Positions 50,037-56,943 of a stretch of DNA of 64,000 bases are shown piece after piece (the first letter of the stretch is position 1; each line of letters starts with the position of its first letter). The DNA is from JAICMB01 sp035295125. GTDB lineage: Bacteria; Acidobacteriota; Terriglobia; Bryobacterales; Bryobacteraceae. The notes under the pieces were generated by a model. That model was given only the letters and a program-made list of their open reading frames with translations. It was not told the origin of the DNA and searched no databases. The stretch is taken from positions 62,001-126,000 of the forward strand of contig DATGJP010000075.1 of the NCBI GenBank assembly GCA_035295125.1, written 5' to 3'. A program made the translations under genes and the position numbers.

Positions 50037-51167
50037 TTATTTCGAATACGTCCGCTTGTGCCATTTTGATGTGCGGATACCGAGTCCCCGCAGCAGGGGT
50101 AATCCGAACCCATGCACGACGCAATTCGCTGTGGCTCGCCCGACGGCTGTTAAACGCAGTGATCGCAGTGCGCTAAATCGGGCAGTTGCCTTCATCGCGC
50201 CGACCGCAGAAATAATCGCTTTGCGCACGCGGGAGAATGTCGCGGTGATAATTGTTGAACCGTTGGCCGATATGGCAACCGACCGCAACGCGGTTGCGCG
50301 AATGTTGGATTCACCTGTGCCACCCGTCGCAACTAGCCGCGAAACCTGCCGCCCTCGGACCGGATGAATCATCACGGTCCCGGAACCCATCGTGCTGATT
50401 CGCTCTCCAAAAATCCCACTTGCCCTAAGTTGCGCAATCGCACTTCCGATAGTCGTGAGGCTCGTTTCCCGAGATCTCGTCAAGTTGATCGCAGAAAGTG
50501 TAGCACCCGTGGCGCGAAGCACTATTGTACGGACGGTGTTAGCGGCCCGCAGGCTGACTCTTGCGGCACACGCTGCACTGGGACTCGTCGTTCGACATCG
50601 CTCGAACCTAGCCGTCGTCAAGCCAGTGCCTTGTGCGTGTGCATAGGTGGAGCGCCGAGCGCCAGCGTATATGTTGCACAGAGTACTTGCGACCGATGAT
50701 CCACGGACCGAGCGGGTGCGCTGAAGTCGCATATTTATTGCGGTCGTACCACTCGTGGCGGGCTTTGCGCCTCGTGCCCGAGCAATGAATGCAACACTGG
50801 CGCATGCGTGTCCAGCGGTCGCGATAAACCCGGTACGGATCGCTCGTGAGTTTCGGCTAATTGCTGCCAGAGCCATACCCACAGTTGCCGCTGTGACGCC
50901 ACGACGTCGCGTATTTCTTTTTAGGTTTGTCGTCGCATACCCCATGGTCGAACACGCGCCCGTTACTTGGCTTGTGCCGAACTCGTTGTACATGGATTCG
51001 CTGAACTGCTTCGCGTTCCAATCCGCGCTGCCAATGAATGCGGGCGCGCATATCGAGCGGATGCGTCCCGCCCGTAAGGACGTCGAACATCCTCCAGCGG
51101 TCCTGACTGTGAGACTTTCTTCGTTGAACGCGCTTGCATTGAATTGTTCTTGGTTCCATTCAGCCAT
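50037..51167 (-). CDS. Repetitive Ala/Thr/Ser/Arg-rich protein, possibly a phage structural component
   Basis: The product has 376 residues. It opens with two related units (MAEWNQEQFNASAFNEESL and SADWNAKQFSESMYNEFG). It continues as a long region with a loose period of about 20 residues, alternating short strands with Arg, Ser and Gly turns (for example RLVATGGTGESNIRATALRS, VAISANGSTIITATFSRVRK). The periodicity suggests a beta-solenoid or fibre. GAAGAG precedes the ATG at 51167. Its nearness to a capsid gene suggests a virion part. No family is recognised. Confidence 0.6.
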   Translation of the reverse strand: MAEWNQEQFNASAFNEESLTVRTAGGCSTSLRAGRIRSICAPAFIGSADWNAKQFSESMYNEFGTSQVTGACSTMGYATTNLKRNTRRRGVTAATVGMALAAISRNSRAIRTGFIATAGHACASVAFIARARGAKPATSGTTAINMRLQRTRSVRGSSVASTLCNIYAGARRSTYAHAQGTGLTTARFERCRTTSPSAACAARVSLRAANTVRTIVLRATGATLSAINLTRSRETSLTTIGSAIAQLRASGIFGERISTMGSGTVMIHPVRGRQVSRLVATGGTGESNIRATALRSVAISANGSTIITATFSRVRKAIISAVGAMKATARFSALRSLRLTAVGRATANCVVHGFGLPLLRGLGIRTSKWHKRTYSK

Positions 51168-51305
51168 AGGTTCTCTTCAGGTGCTTCGTTGACCCCAGAC
51201 GCTTCCATCTCGGTCGTGCGGTAGTGGTAAGCACTGTACTCCCGCCAAACGGCCAACTCGTTCACCCTGTACACCCGGACTTCTCCCTGGCATACTGAAT
51301 ACGCC

Positions 51306-51575
51306 ATGTCGCCCCGGATAGACTCAGATGAACTCATGACCGCCGTGAAGTTCTTGCTGCTTAAGATTCACAATCTGGAACTCAGAATCTCGACGCTTGA
51401 GATGATTCTGCAAACCGCAGGGAATACGCGTAAAGAGCACCACGCTGCGCTTTTGGACCAACTGGCGAATTCGCCTGAGGCCCAGCGATACCGCGAGGAG
51501 ATCCGCAATCTCGGACCAACTGACGTCATGATCCCTCAATTTGCTCAGGCGGTTGAAGCATCAAGAGAGACGTAG
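51306..51575 (+). CDS. Small hypothetical coiled-coil protein
   Basis: The product has 89 residues. The first half (MTAVKFLLLKIHNLELRI, STLEMILQTAG) should form a coiled coil, and the rest is soluble helix. It is one of only two plus-strand genes in island 1. No family is recognised. The reading frame is plausible by composition and length only. Confidence 0.5.
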   Translation: MSPRIDSDELMTAVKFLLLKIHNLELRISTLEMILQTAGNTRKEHHAALLDQLANSPEAQRYREEIRNLGPTDVMIPQFAQAVEASRET

Positions 51576-51780
51576 CCTTCAGAGTAAAAGCACCGACCCC
51601 TGATCCTTGATGCGAATCCCGGAAAAGGGTCGTTCGTTGCGTTTCGCTTGTCTTAACTAGAAGAGTGACCATCCTACCGGCGTAGCGGACGCTTGCGTCT
51701 CCACTTCCACAGAATCTTCCAGGGGGGTTGCTCTTTTGTGCTTGACCGTAAAACCACTAGGCCGTTATGATGAAGGCACC

Positions 51781-51969
51781 ATGGCCACTGCTCAAGTCAC
51801 GAGGGTCTTATCGTGTGGAAAGGCTCACTCGGAAGACGAAATCATTTCGGCCTATAAGTCCATCCTGGGATCCCGGCAGACGCCACACGCGGGTCCGGGC
51901 CGGGGATACAAAGGCCCCGTAAAGAAGACCACAAGTCGACGGGCTCCCCGGAAACGAACGGCCCAATAG
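51781..51969 (+). CDS. Small basic hypothetical protein
   Basis: The product has about 62 residues from the ATG at 51781 (preceded by GAAGG): MATAQVTRVLSCGKAHSEDE, then a tail rich in Gly, Lys and Arg (GPGRGYKGPVKKTTSRRAPR). The charge suggests nucleic-acid binding. No family is recognised, and the gene lies between the capsid gene terminator and other plus-strand sequence. The start could also be 45 bases upstream. Confidence 0.45.
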   Translation: MATAQVTRVLSCGKAHSEDEIISAYKSILGSRQTPHAGPGRGYKGPVKKTTSRRAPRKRTAQ

Positions 51970-52069
51970 GCCAGCCAGGTCCGATGAACGCGCCCGTTCC
52001 CATGCCCGCCGTGAACAAGCCGAATTATCGATGGCCCTTAGGTCTATCGTTGTGGATATGCCGCGTTAG

Positions 52070-52152
52070 AAAAAAAGCCGGGCCAGGCGGCTGCGAAGCG
52101 CCCGGCCCGGTGACGCAAAAGGGCCCCATTCAGAGGGGAAGGTCCCTTTGCG
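52070..52152 (-). terminator. Terminator and second hairpin downstream of the capsid gene
   Basis: Read on the minus strand, CCGGGCC pairs with GGCCCGG (52077-52110) and is followed by a run of T (the AAAAAAA at 52070-52076). This is a strong terminator for the capsid gene. Closer to the gene a second hairpin (52114-52152) pairs CGCAAAAGGG with CCCTTTGCG with one bulge, with an inner CCCC/GGGG stem. Tandem strong hairpins could protect the capsid mRNA 3' end. Confidence 0.65.
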
Positions 52153-52195
52153 CTTTCGAACACCTACGGAAAGCCGTAGGGTCGCTGAAGACGTT

Positions 52196-53491
52196 CTAGT
52201 AGCTGTTCTCCAACACAGCTAGCGCCCGGTGTCCAATATCAGTCGATGCTCCGTCGAAACGGGCAAATGACAAAAATCCTACCTGTCCTTGATCCGCAAA
52301 CCTCTCGTTTAACCGGAGTAAGCTCATTTGCCGAACACGTCTCACAACGTATTTCGAGAGATCGCCGAAGATCACCGTCCGACGCACGGACACGGGAGAA
52401 CTCGGATTCGTCTGGAGCGTATCTAGGTCATTGTTAATCACGTAGCGAAAACCGTTAATGGTCGCCGGGCTGCCATCGCGCGTTGACTCTTGCCATAGCG
52501 GCTTCCCCATCTTGTCCTTTACCTTCTTGATCGCTTTCAGGGTCGAATCATGCAACATGTAGCGAGCTCCGGCACTTCGATAAAACGGGTCAACTGCGTG
52601 CTCCAGATTCGTCAGATCGTCAGACCCGATCGTGTTCGGCCCCTCGTTGCCGCCCGTGTTGGTGGACGAGCCCACGGCCTGCACGATATTGCCGCCAGCA
52701 ACCGTTGCCGTTACGATTCCGTATGGTTCTGTCGTTCCGACTCCGTTCGTGAGTTTCGCGTTTAGAATGCGCGCGAGGCGTCGGGAGAACTCCCCGATTA
52801 GCCACGTCTCTATGTCGAAAGCTGAGTCCAACATTAATTCCAGACTCGCCTTCACCAACTTAGAGGAGTATTTGAAGCTGCCAAGCATCACCTGCGTGAT
52901 ATTCACGTCTTGAGAACTGACCGGCTGATTCTCGCCGACCTGCTCGCCGACTTGAGCCGTATCGTCCGCCGCTGGAAAGGGCAGAGGAGCGCCGGTGTCC
53001 GTGTCGATAATTTGCGGCATTCCCTCCCCACCGTTCAGCATGGGACCTACATATTTCATGGCTTCTTCGATCCGGTGCTGAAAACCAGCGGGTACGAAGA
53101 ACCCGCTCGTCGCTCCAGGATAAGCACCCTGCCCACCGGTACCCATGTCGCGGTATTCGCGCTGTAACAACGCTCGCTGCTCGGAAGGCATCTCGCTAGT
53201 TCCGAGTCGGAGGTACGATCGAAAAGCCGCGCGGTGATCTGGATCTTCCCTTGGAATACTCCCCGCCCGCTGAAACGTGTCAAAACCGCCGTTTCGAAGA
53301 TCGTACATATCGCGAGATTCCAATAATTCATATTCAGCCTTGAACGCATCGGCCTCTCGCATCAGTTGATCGAAGTGGGCGCGCTCCTCAGAAGTAGGGT
53401 GAGGTTTCCCCGCGATCATTTGAGCGGCTCGGATCGCCGCGTATCTCTGCTCGCGCAAAGCGCGATTGTCACTCAATGTTAGTGCCGCCAT
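52196..53491 (-). CDS. HK97-fold phage major capsid protein
   Basis: The 431-residue protein has an N-terminal helical delta-like region (about 1-110: LREQRYAAIRAAQMIAGKPH, FDQLMREADAFKAEYELLES). The HK97 capsid domain follows: GATSGFFVPAGFQHRIEEAM, QVGEQVGENQPVSSQDVNIT, FKYSSKLVKASLELMLDSAF, IETWLIGEFSRRLARILNAK, and a closing GFLSFARFDGASTDIGH. No prohead protease, portal or terminase is encoded in the island, so the delta region would remain or need a helper enzyme. The family call is secure; the role in the island is open. Confidence 0.9.
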   Translation of the reverse strand: MAALTLSDNRALREQRYAAIRAAQMIAGKPHPTSEERAHFDQLMREADAFKAEYELLESRDMYDLRNGGFDTFQRAGSIPREDPDHRAAFRSYLRLGTSEMPSEQRALLQREYRDMGTGGQGAYPGATSGFFVPAGFQHRIEEAMKYVGPMLNGGEGMPQIIDTDTGAPLPFPAADDTAQVGEQVGENQPVSSQDVNITQVMLGSFKYSSKLVKASLELMLDSAFDIETWLIGEFSRRLARILNAKLTNGVGTTEPYGIVTATVAGGNIVQAVGSSTNTGGNEGPNTIGSDDLTNLEHAVDPFYRSAGARYMLHDSTLKAIKKVKDKMGKPLWQESTRDGSPATINGFRYVINNDLDTLQTNPSSPVSVRRTVIFGDLSKYVVRRVRQMSLLRLNERFADQGQVGFLSFARFDGASTDIGHRALAVLENSY

Positions 53492-54000
53492 TTTGGTGTT
53501 CCTTGTGAGGCGCGGCCTTGAGGGCCAGCGCAGTTCTGAAAGGGCTTCAGACTCGAAAGAACCATGGGTCCATTTCGGTGAAGCGGGCTCGAAAAACCCC
53601 GTTAAAGGGCGATCGAGTGAACCAGAAATGACGCGCGAATCCCATCCAAAGGAGGCGCACCCGCCTCGTGCGTCGATTCGGTTCGATGAAGACTCAATCG
53701 TTTCGGCTCGTCAGTCAAGACGGCGGCATCCCGCGCCAAAACGATTGAGTCTAAAGAAGTTATGTGTACTATTGGCGATTTTTCAAAAAATATAGCCAAT
53801 CTGCGACTTTTTCTGAATGCCTTCGCCCAGATCGCGGGCAAGCCGTTTACTGTCAACGAGATGCCCATACCCCGTCGCTCGTTGGAGAAAACTCTCAGCG
53901 GACGGATATCGGTCTAAATCACCTGATCGACCGATCAACGGCCCGAAAGCCGAATAAGAAAAATCCGCGAAATTCGACTCGACAGACGAGGACGCTCGGC
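53492..54000. other. Non-coding gap between rep and capsid genes
   Basis: About 500 bases have no convincing gene; a minus-strand frame at 53602-53868 is split by an inverted repeat and looks non-coding. The main structure is a 17-base inverted repeat with a 29-base spacer (53690-53752), listed separately. An ATTGGC ... GCCAAT pair surrounds an AT-rich tract near 53770-53800. Confidence 0.5.
53690..53752. repeat. 17-base inverted repeat upstream of the capsid gene
   Basis: AGACTCAATCGTTTCGG at 53690-53706 pairs with CCAAAACGATTGAGTCT at 53736-53752, with one wobble or mismatch and a 29-base spacer. Arms of this length in a gap between rep and capsid genes are unlikely by chance. It could be a single-strand origin, packaging signal, operator pair or attenuator. 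Confidence 0.7.
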
Positions 54001-55290
54001 TCATAACGCGGGTACCTTGTCTTGAGTCCCGTCGGGTCCGATCGCCGCGATGATCTCAGAAACTGACTCGCCTGCGTCCAATCGTCGTAAGATCTCTTCT
54101 CGCTCATCAATTTCGCTAATGACGAATCGCGTTTCGAGCGAACAAAATTCTGAACTATCGCGAAGCCTCCCATAATGGGGAACCCACCTTTCGCTTTGCT
54201 CGCCAGATTTGGCGCGGAGCATTTCGATCTCGCGGCGCTCTCGGCGCTCCCGGCGCTCGTTTTCGAGGCGCGTGCCAGCGCGACAGTGGCAATATCCACC
54301 GCTGACGGAGCCCTGATCGAGACAGTCGGTGCATTCGTACAACCGTCGCTCCGGCTGAACCTCTTCTGACGGCTTCGCGGGCGCGATCCCTCCAAGCCTC
54401 GTATATAAATCCCTGGCTACCGCAGGAAACCATCGATATCCTTGGGGACGAGATGGACTCGCGGCCATATTGACCTCAAAAGCGTGTATCGCGTCGTCAA
54501 CACTCCAAGCGGGCATTGCCTTTCGACAGGACTCAACGAGGTCCGGGAGCGGACCGAAGTTCGCTCCCATCGTTCCAAATGGAAGCTGCGCCCTCATCCA
54601 TGAGGCGAATCGTTCGCGATCCTCAGCGCTCCACTCAGTTTTTATCGAAGAGATAGAACGGTCGTCATCATCATCTCGCTGTCTCTGACCGTCGACTACA
54701 GCCGACGACGATGATGATGATTTCTCTGTACATATTTCCTGACTGGATTCTACGGCAATGTGTTGCCGGTCAAAGTGCGCTATCTTGCCGCTCAAATTGT
54801 CGTAACTTGCCGGTCGCGGATTTGATCCGTTTGCCTTGAGCGGCAATGGACTGCCGGTCAAATCATTAGCACTGTCGCTCTGTTCGTTCTCATGAGCGGC
54901 AATGGACTGCCGGTCAAATATCTCGTGCCAGAGAAATTCATACGTGTTGAACCGCTTACCATCCCGTTTCCTCGAACGGATGAGCCCGAACCGTTGCAGC
55001 GCTTCGAGGTCGTATCGGATTTGGCGTTCCGATTTTCCGAGGCACTCCGCGAGCCGCTCCTGTGACGGAAAGCACCTCCCGTCGCGGCCCGCGAACCTGA
55101 CCAGCCGCTCATACAGGCGTTTCTGGCCGTCCGTAAGATCGGTGTTCTTGCGATTGGTGCTAATGGTCCGCTTGCCACCGATGGTACGCCGCCTGGCCCG
55201 CTGTGCGCCTACGGTGTCCGGGGGATAGAAACCGCATATGCCACGAAAGGGATTGAACGGCTCGCCGACGCGCGGCCTTGGTTCACTCAT
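54001..55290 (-). CDS. Helix-turn-helix replication-initiator-like protein
   Basis: The product has 429 residues from the ATG at 55290, which overlaps the preceding stop (ATGA). The HTH_36-type winged helix lies early (CFPSQERLAECLGKSERQIR, YDLEALQRFGLIRSRK). The middle contains iteron DNA and is Ser/Asp-rich. A second conserved part follows (WSAEDRERFASWMRAQLPFG, WSVDDAIHAFEVNMA, GYRWFPAVARDLY), then a Cys/His cluster (CTDCLDQGSVSGGYCHC) that could bind zinc, and a charged coiled coil. Such domains occur in plasmid and phage initiators. Initiator function is inferred from iterons. Confidence 0.7.
   Translation of the reverse strand: MSEPRPRVGEPFNPFRGICGFYPPDTVGAQRARRRTIGGKRTISTNRKNTDLTDGQKRLYERLVRFAGRDGRCFPSQERLAECLGKSERQIRYDLEALQRFGLIRSRKRDGKRFNTYEFLWHEIFDRQSIAAHENEQSDSANDLTGSPLPLKANGSNPRPASYDNLSGKIAHFDRQHIAVESSQEICTEKSSSSSSAVVDGQRQRDDDDDRSISSIKTEWSAEDRERFASWMRAQLPFGTMGANFGPLPDLVESCRKAMPAWSVDDAIHAFEVNMAASPSRPQGYRWFPAVARDLYTRLGGIAPAKPSEEVQPERRLYECTDCLDQGSVSGGYCHCRAGTRLENERRERRERREIEMLRAKSGEQSERWVPHYGRLRDSSEFCSLETRFVISEIDEREEILRRLDAGESVSEIIAAIGPDGTQDKVPAL
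54753..54919. repeat. Iteron cluster inside the rep-like gene (probable origin)
   Basis: Full copies begin near 54753, 54838 and 54894, and partial copies lie at 54785-54797 and 54807-54815. On the plus strand the shared word is CGGCAATG, then a few bases, then TGCCGGTCAAA. It holds the short palindrome CGGCA-x6-TGCCG. Two copies agree over 26 bases. The copies are read in two different frames of the overlapping gene (FDRQSIAA versus DLTGSPLPL), so protein constraint does not explain them. This is the layout of an iteron origin. Confidence 0.75.
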
Positions 55291-55532
55291 CGCATGTGCT
55301 CCTGCCACACTCGTTCCGCAACACTTTCGGGGATTCTCAGCGTGAGGTAACTTCGTTTTTTGCGGGCGTTGGGATTGCCCAATCTAAACACTCCCGGCTC
55401 ATCCTGGAAGAGTCTTCGAATCGAGTCGTCTGAAAGCTTCCAGAGTGCGCCCAGTTCGGCGGGTGTGTAAACCTTCGCGAATGAACTGACACTACCCGCG
55501 CCCGCTTTCAAAAGCGGGCTGCGTTGTGTCAT
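55287..55532 (-). CDS. AlpA/excisionase-like helix-turn-helix protein
   Basis: The 81-residue protein contains KVYTPAELGALWKLSDDSIR followed by RLFQDEPGVFRLGN and RSYLTLRIPESVAERVWQEH. This is a short winged-helix fold like MerR-type excisionases (HTH_17). On small islands such proteins switch on excision or repress neighbours. It is coupled to the rep-like gene by a four-base overlap. Confidence 0.75.
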   Translation of the reverse strand: MTQRSPLLKAGAGSVSSFAKVYTPAELGALWKLSDDSIRRLFQDEPGVFRLGNPNARKKRSYLTLRIPESVAERVWQEHMR

Positions 55533-55544
55533 GTCAGTCTATGA

Positions 55545-55880
55545 TCAGTCGGGGTAATTAGGTAACGGATTGTGCTCTTGATGCGATTTGGGACTTCCGA
55601 GTAGCTGGCCCTTGCCTCGGGCGTAGCCGTCGAAACCCGCACCACGAATGGTATGCGTGGTACGACTGCCTCCAAGCCAACCGGGACTCGTAGCGGCCTC
55701 CATGTAGGGCCGCAGGTGGCGAACAAATTGTCGATTGCCTATACCGAAATACGCGCCGACTAACGGCAACGCCTCTTGTGAAGAGATGTGTGCGGTGACA
55801 ATTCCCGAGCGGTTGTATACCGCGACTCGTTGTTCTTGCTTCAATAGAGCCTGCCGCAACTGCTCATGCTCGATTCGCAC
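55545..55880 (-). CDS. Hypothetical island protein
   Basis: The 111-residue protein begins EHEQLRQALLKQEQRVAVYN and continues RSGIVTAHISSQEALPLVGA, YFGIGNRQFVRHLRPYMEA, with a Gly-rich end. No family is recognised. Its start overlaps the MerR-like gene end by 17 bases, and 12 bases separate it from the excisionase-like gene, so it belongs to the early operon of island 1. Confidence 0.6.
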   Translation of the reverse strand: MRIEHEQLRQALLKQEQRVAVYNRSGIVTAHISSQEALPLVGAYFGIGNRQFVRHLRPYMEAATSPGWLGGSRTTHTIRGAGFDGYARGKGQLLGSPKSHQEHNPLPNYPD

Positions 55881-56367
55881 AGCGTGCCTCCATATCCCGC
55901 GCTCTCTGGAGAACAGCCGCCTCTATTGCGGCTGCATGCAACACGATTGCAGTATTTCCAGCTTCGCGAAAAGCCTGCACGAGATTAGCCTCGTCGCAAA
56001 TCGCGGCCTGATAGTCCCCGTCGCCAATCCAGATACATTGTTCGTCATTTTGAAGCGGGTCATCGTCGTCGTGGAGCAATACCCCGACCTCGCGATGCTG
56101 GCGAACAACGATCCAGTCATGCCGTTTCGGCGCGCATGCATAGCGTATGGGTTGCGCCAGTCGCTGAACGAGAGCGGGAGTGACCCCTAGTTTCATCAAT
56201 CCAGCCAAGCGTGCAAAATGCATGATCTCAGGTAGGGAGTAACGCCTCCGACCCCCGGCATCGGGGGCAGGGACTGCACCGAAGATTCCTCTGGCAACCG
56301 CATTTTGAAAGTCTTTAGCATCAATATCCCCAAGTAATTCAACAACTTCTGTTTGTGTGTAGTCCAT
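55864..56367 (-). CDS. MerR-like regulator of island 1
   Basis: The 167-residue protein has an N-terminal MerR-type winged helix (YTQTEVVELLGDIDAKDFQN, RGIFGAVPAPDAGGRRRYSL, PEIMHFARLAGLMKLGVTPA). A C-terminal domain follows without the usual long coiled coil (DWIVVRQHREVGVLLHDDDD, CIWIGDGDYQAAICDEANLV). It is the first gene of the minus-strand operon leading to rep. Palindromes around its promoter (56422-56490) suggest autorepression. It may be the island maintenance switch. Confidence 0.75.
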   Translation of the reverse strand: MDYTQTEVVELLGDIDAKDFQNAVARGIFGAVPAPDAGGRRRYSLPEIMHFARLAGLMKLGVTPALVQRLAQPIRYACAPKRHDWIVVRQHREVGVLLHDDDDPLQNDEQCIWIGDGDYQAAICDEANLVQAFREAGNTAIVLHAAAIEAAVLQRARDMEARCANRA

Positions 56368-56421
56368 TCGTGAAGCCCTCTTTTCGTTGTGCCCGGCTGT
56401 AAGCCCCAGGTCGCTGGCTTC

Positions 56422-56490
56422 AGACTAATATTTAGTCTCTCTACTTAATTCTATTATAACGTGATACTGATGTCAAGCTAATTATTAGTC
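56422..56490 (-). promoter_or_regulatory. Promoter and two operator palindromes for the island 1 operon
   Basis: On the minus strand TTGACA (56471-56476) and TAGAAT (56448-56453) are 17 bases apart, a near-consensus sigma-70 promoter. The palindrome AGACTAATATTTAGTCT (56422-56438) lies just downstream of the expected start. A related palindrome, CTAATTATTAG (56478-56488), lies just upstream of the -35. Both share the half-site CTAAT/ATTAG. The MerR-like product at 55864 is the obvious candidate binder. Confidence 0.7.
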
Positions 56491-56723
56491 CATCAATCGT
56501 AATGTCGTACACGCTCGCCCGGCAAGTTTGGGGTCTATTATGAAGACCGCATAAGTGCTGAACCGTACACCTTCGAATCGTTAAAGATGACTTTCAACCC
56601 ATTCGACGAGTGAGACGTGAAGAAGGTTCATGGGTGGCGAACTATAACAGGTGCCCCGGCAAAGTTTGCCTTTGGGTGAGCGGGTGGTTCCCCGCAAACG
56701 ATTATAAGGCGGCCCTGTGGCAC

Positions 56724-56742
56724 TGTACCAGAATGTACCAGA
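56724..56742. promoter_or_regulatory. Paired integrase arm-type sites, right
   Basis: TGTACCAGA occurs at 56724-56732 and 56734-56742, in the same orientation, inside the right end of island 1. It matches the pair inside the left end. The region between the MerR-like promoter and these sites contains no gene. Confidence 0.6.
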
Positions 56743-56820
56743 GTCGTTCCTATCTGTCGGTTCTAGCGGATCTGCCGTATTGAGCTATCAGTAACTTACA
56801 TATTCTCAATACCACTGAGA

Positions 56821-56847
56821 GGTTCGACTCCCACTAGCTTCCGCCAG
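56821..56847. repeat. attR core of island 1 (and left boundary of island 2)
   Basis: This is an exact second copy of 47777-47803, with no tRNA upstream of it. The bases before and after both differ from the left copy, which sets the repeat at 27 bases. Island 2 integrase begins 97 bases later, so the same site may also be the left end of a second insertion. Confidence 0.9.
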
Positions 56848-56943
56848 ATCCAACAGATACTATTTAAACGACTTACTGGTGCAGCCCTCTTTTGCTGGGG
56901 CCAATTTGGGGCTAACATTTTCCCAGCAGCGGAGGCTGCTCTC

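Larger units (their letters stand above)
47777..56847. mobile_element. Integrated genetic island 1 at selC (satellite- or plasmid-like)
   Basis: A 27-base direct repeat bounds the element at 47777-47803 and 56821-56847. The left copy belongs to the intact tRNA. Between them are an integrase at the left end, paired arm-type sites at both ends, a phage capsid gene, a Rep-like gene with iterons, an AlpA-like gene and a MerR-like regulator, nearly all on the minus strand. Terminase, portal, protease and tail genes are absent. It could be a phage satellite, a decayed prophage or an integrating plasmid. Confidence 0.85.

Noticed and set aside
50037..51167. Repetitive region as a CRISPR array or DNA satellite
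   Set aside because: The period is seen only at the protein level. The DNA units are not identical and there are no repeat-spacer boundaries.
50963..51337. Minus-strand frame overlapping the start of the repetitive gene
   Set aside because: The first about 50 residues look protein-like, but the rest runs antiphase through the repetitive gene. Without evidence for a frameshift I did not call it.
53602..53868. An 88-codon minus-strand frame between rep and capsid genes
   Set aside because: It has no ribosome-binding site, no domain, and is occupied by a long inverted repeat.
56441..56460. TATAAT 12 bases from TTGACA as the -10 of the MerR-like gene
   Set aside because: A 12-base spacer is too short. 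The overlapping TAGAAT at 17 bases fits sigma-70 promoters.
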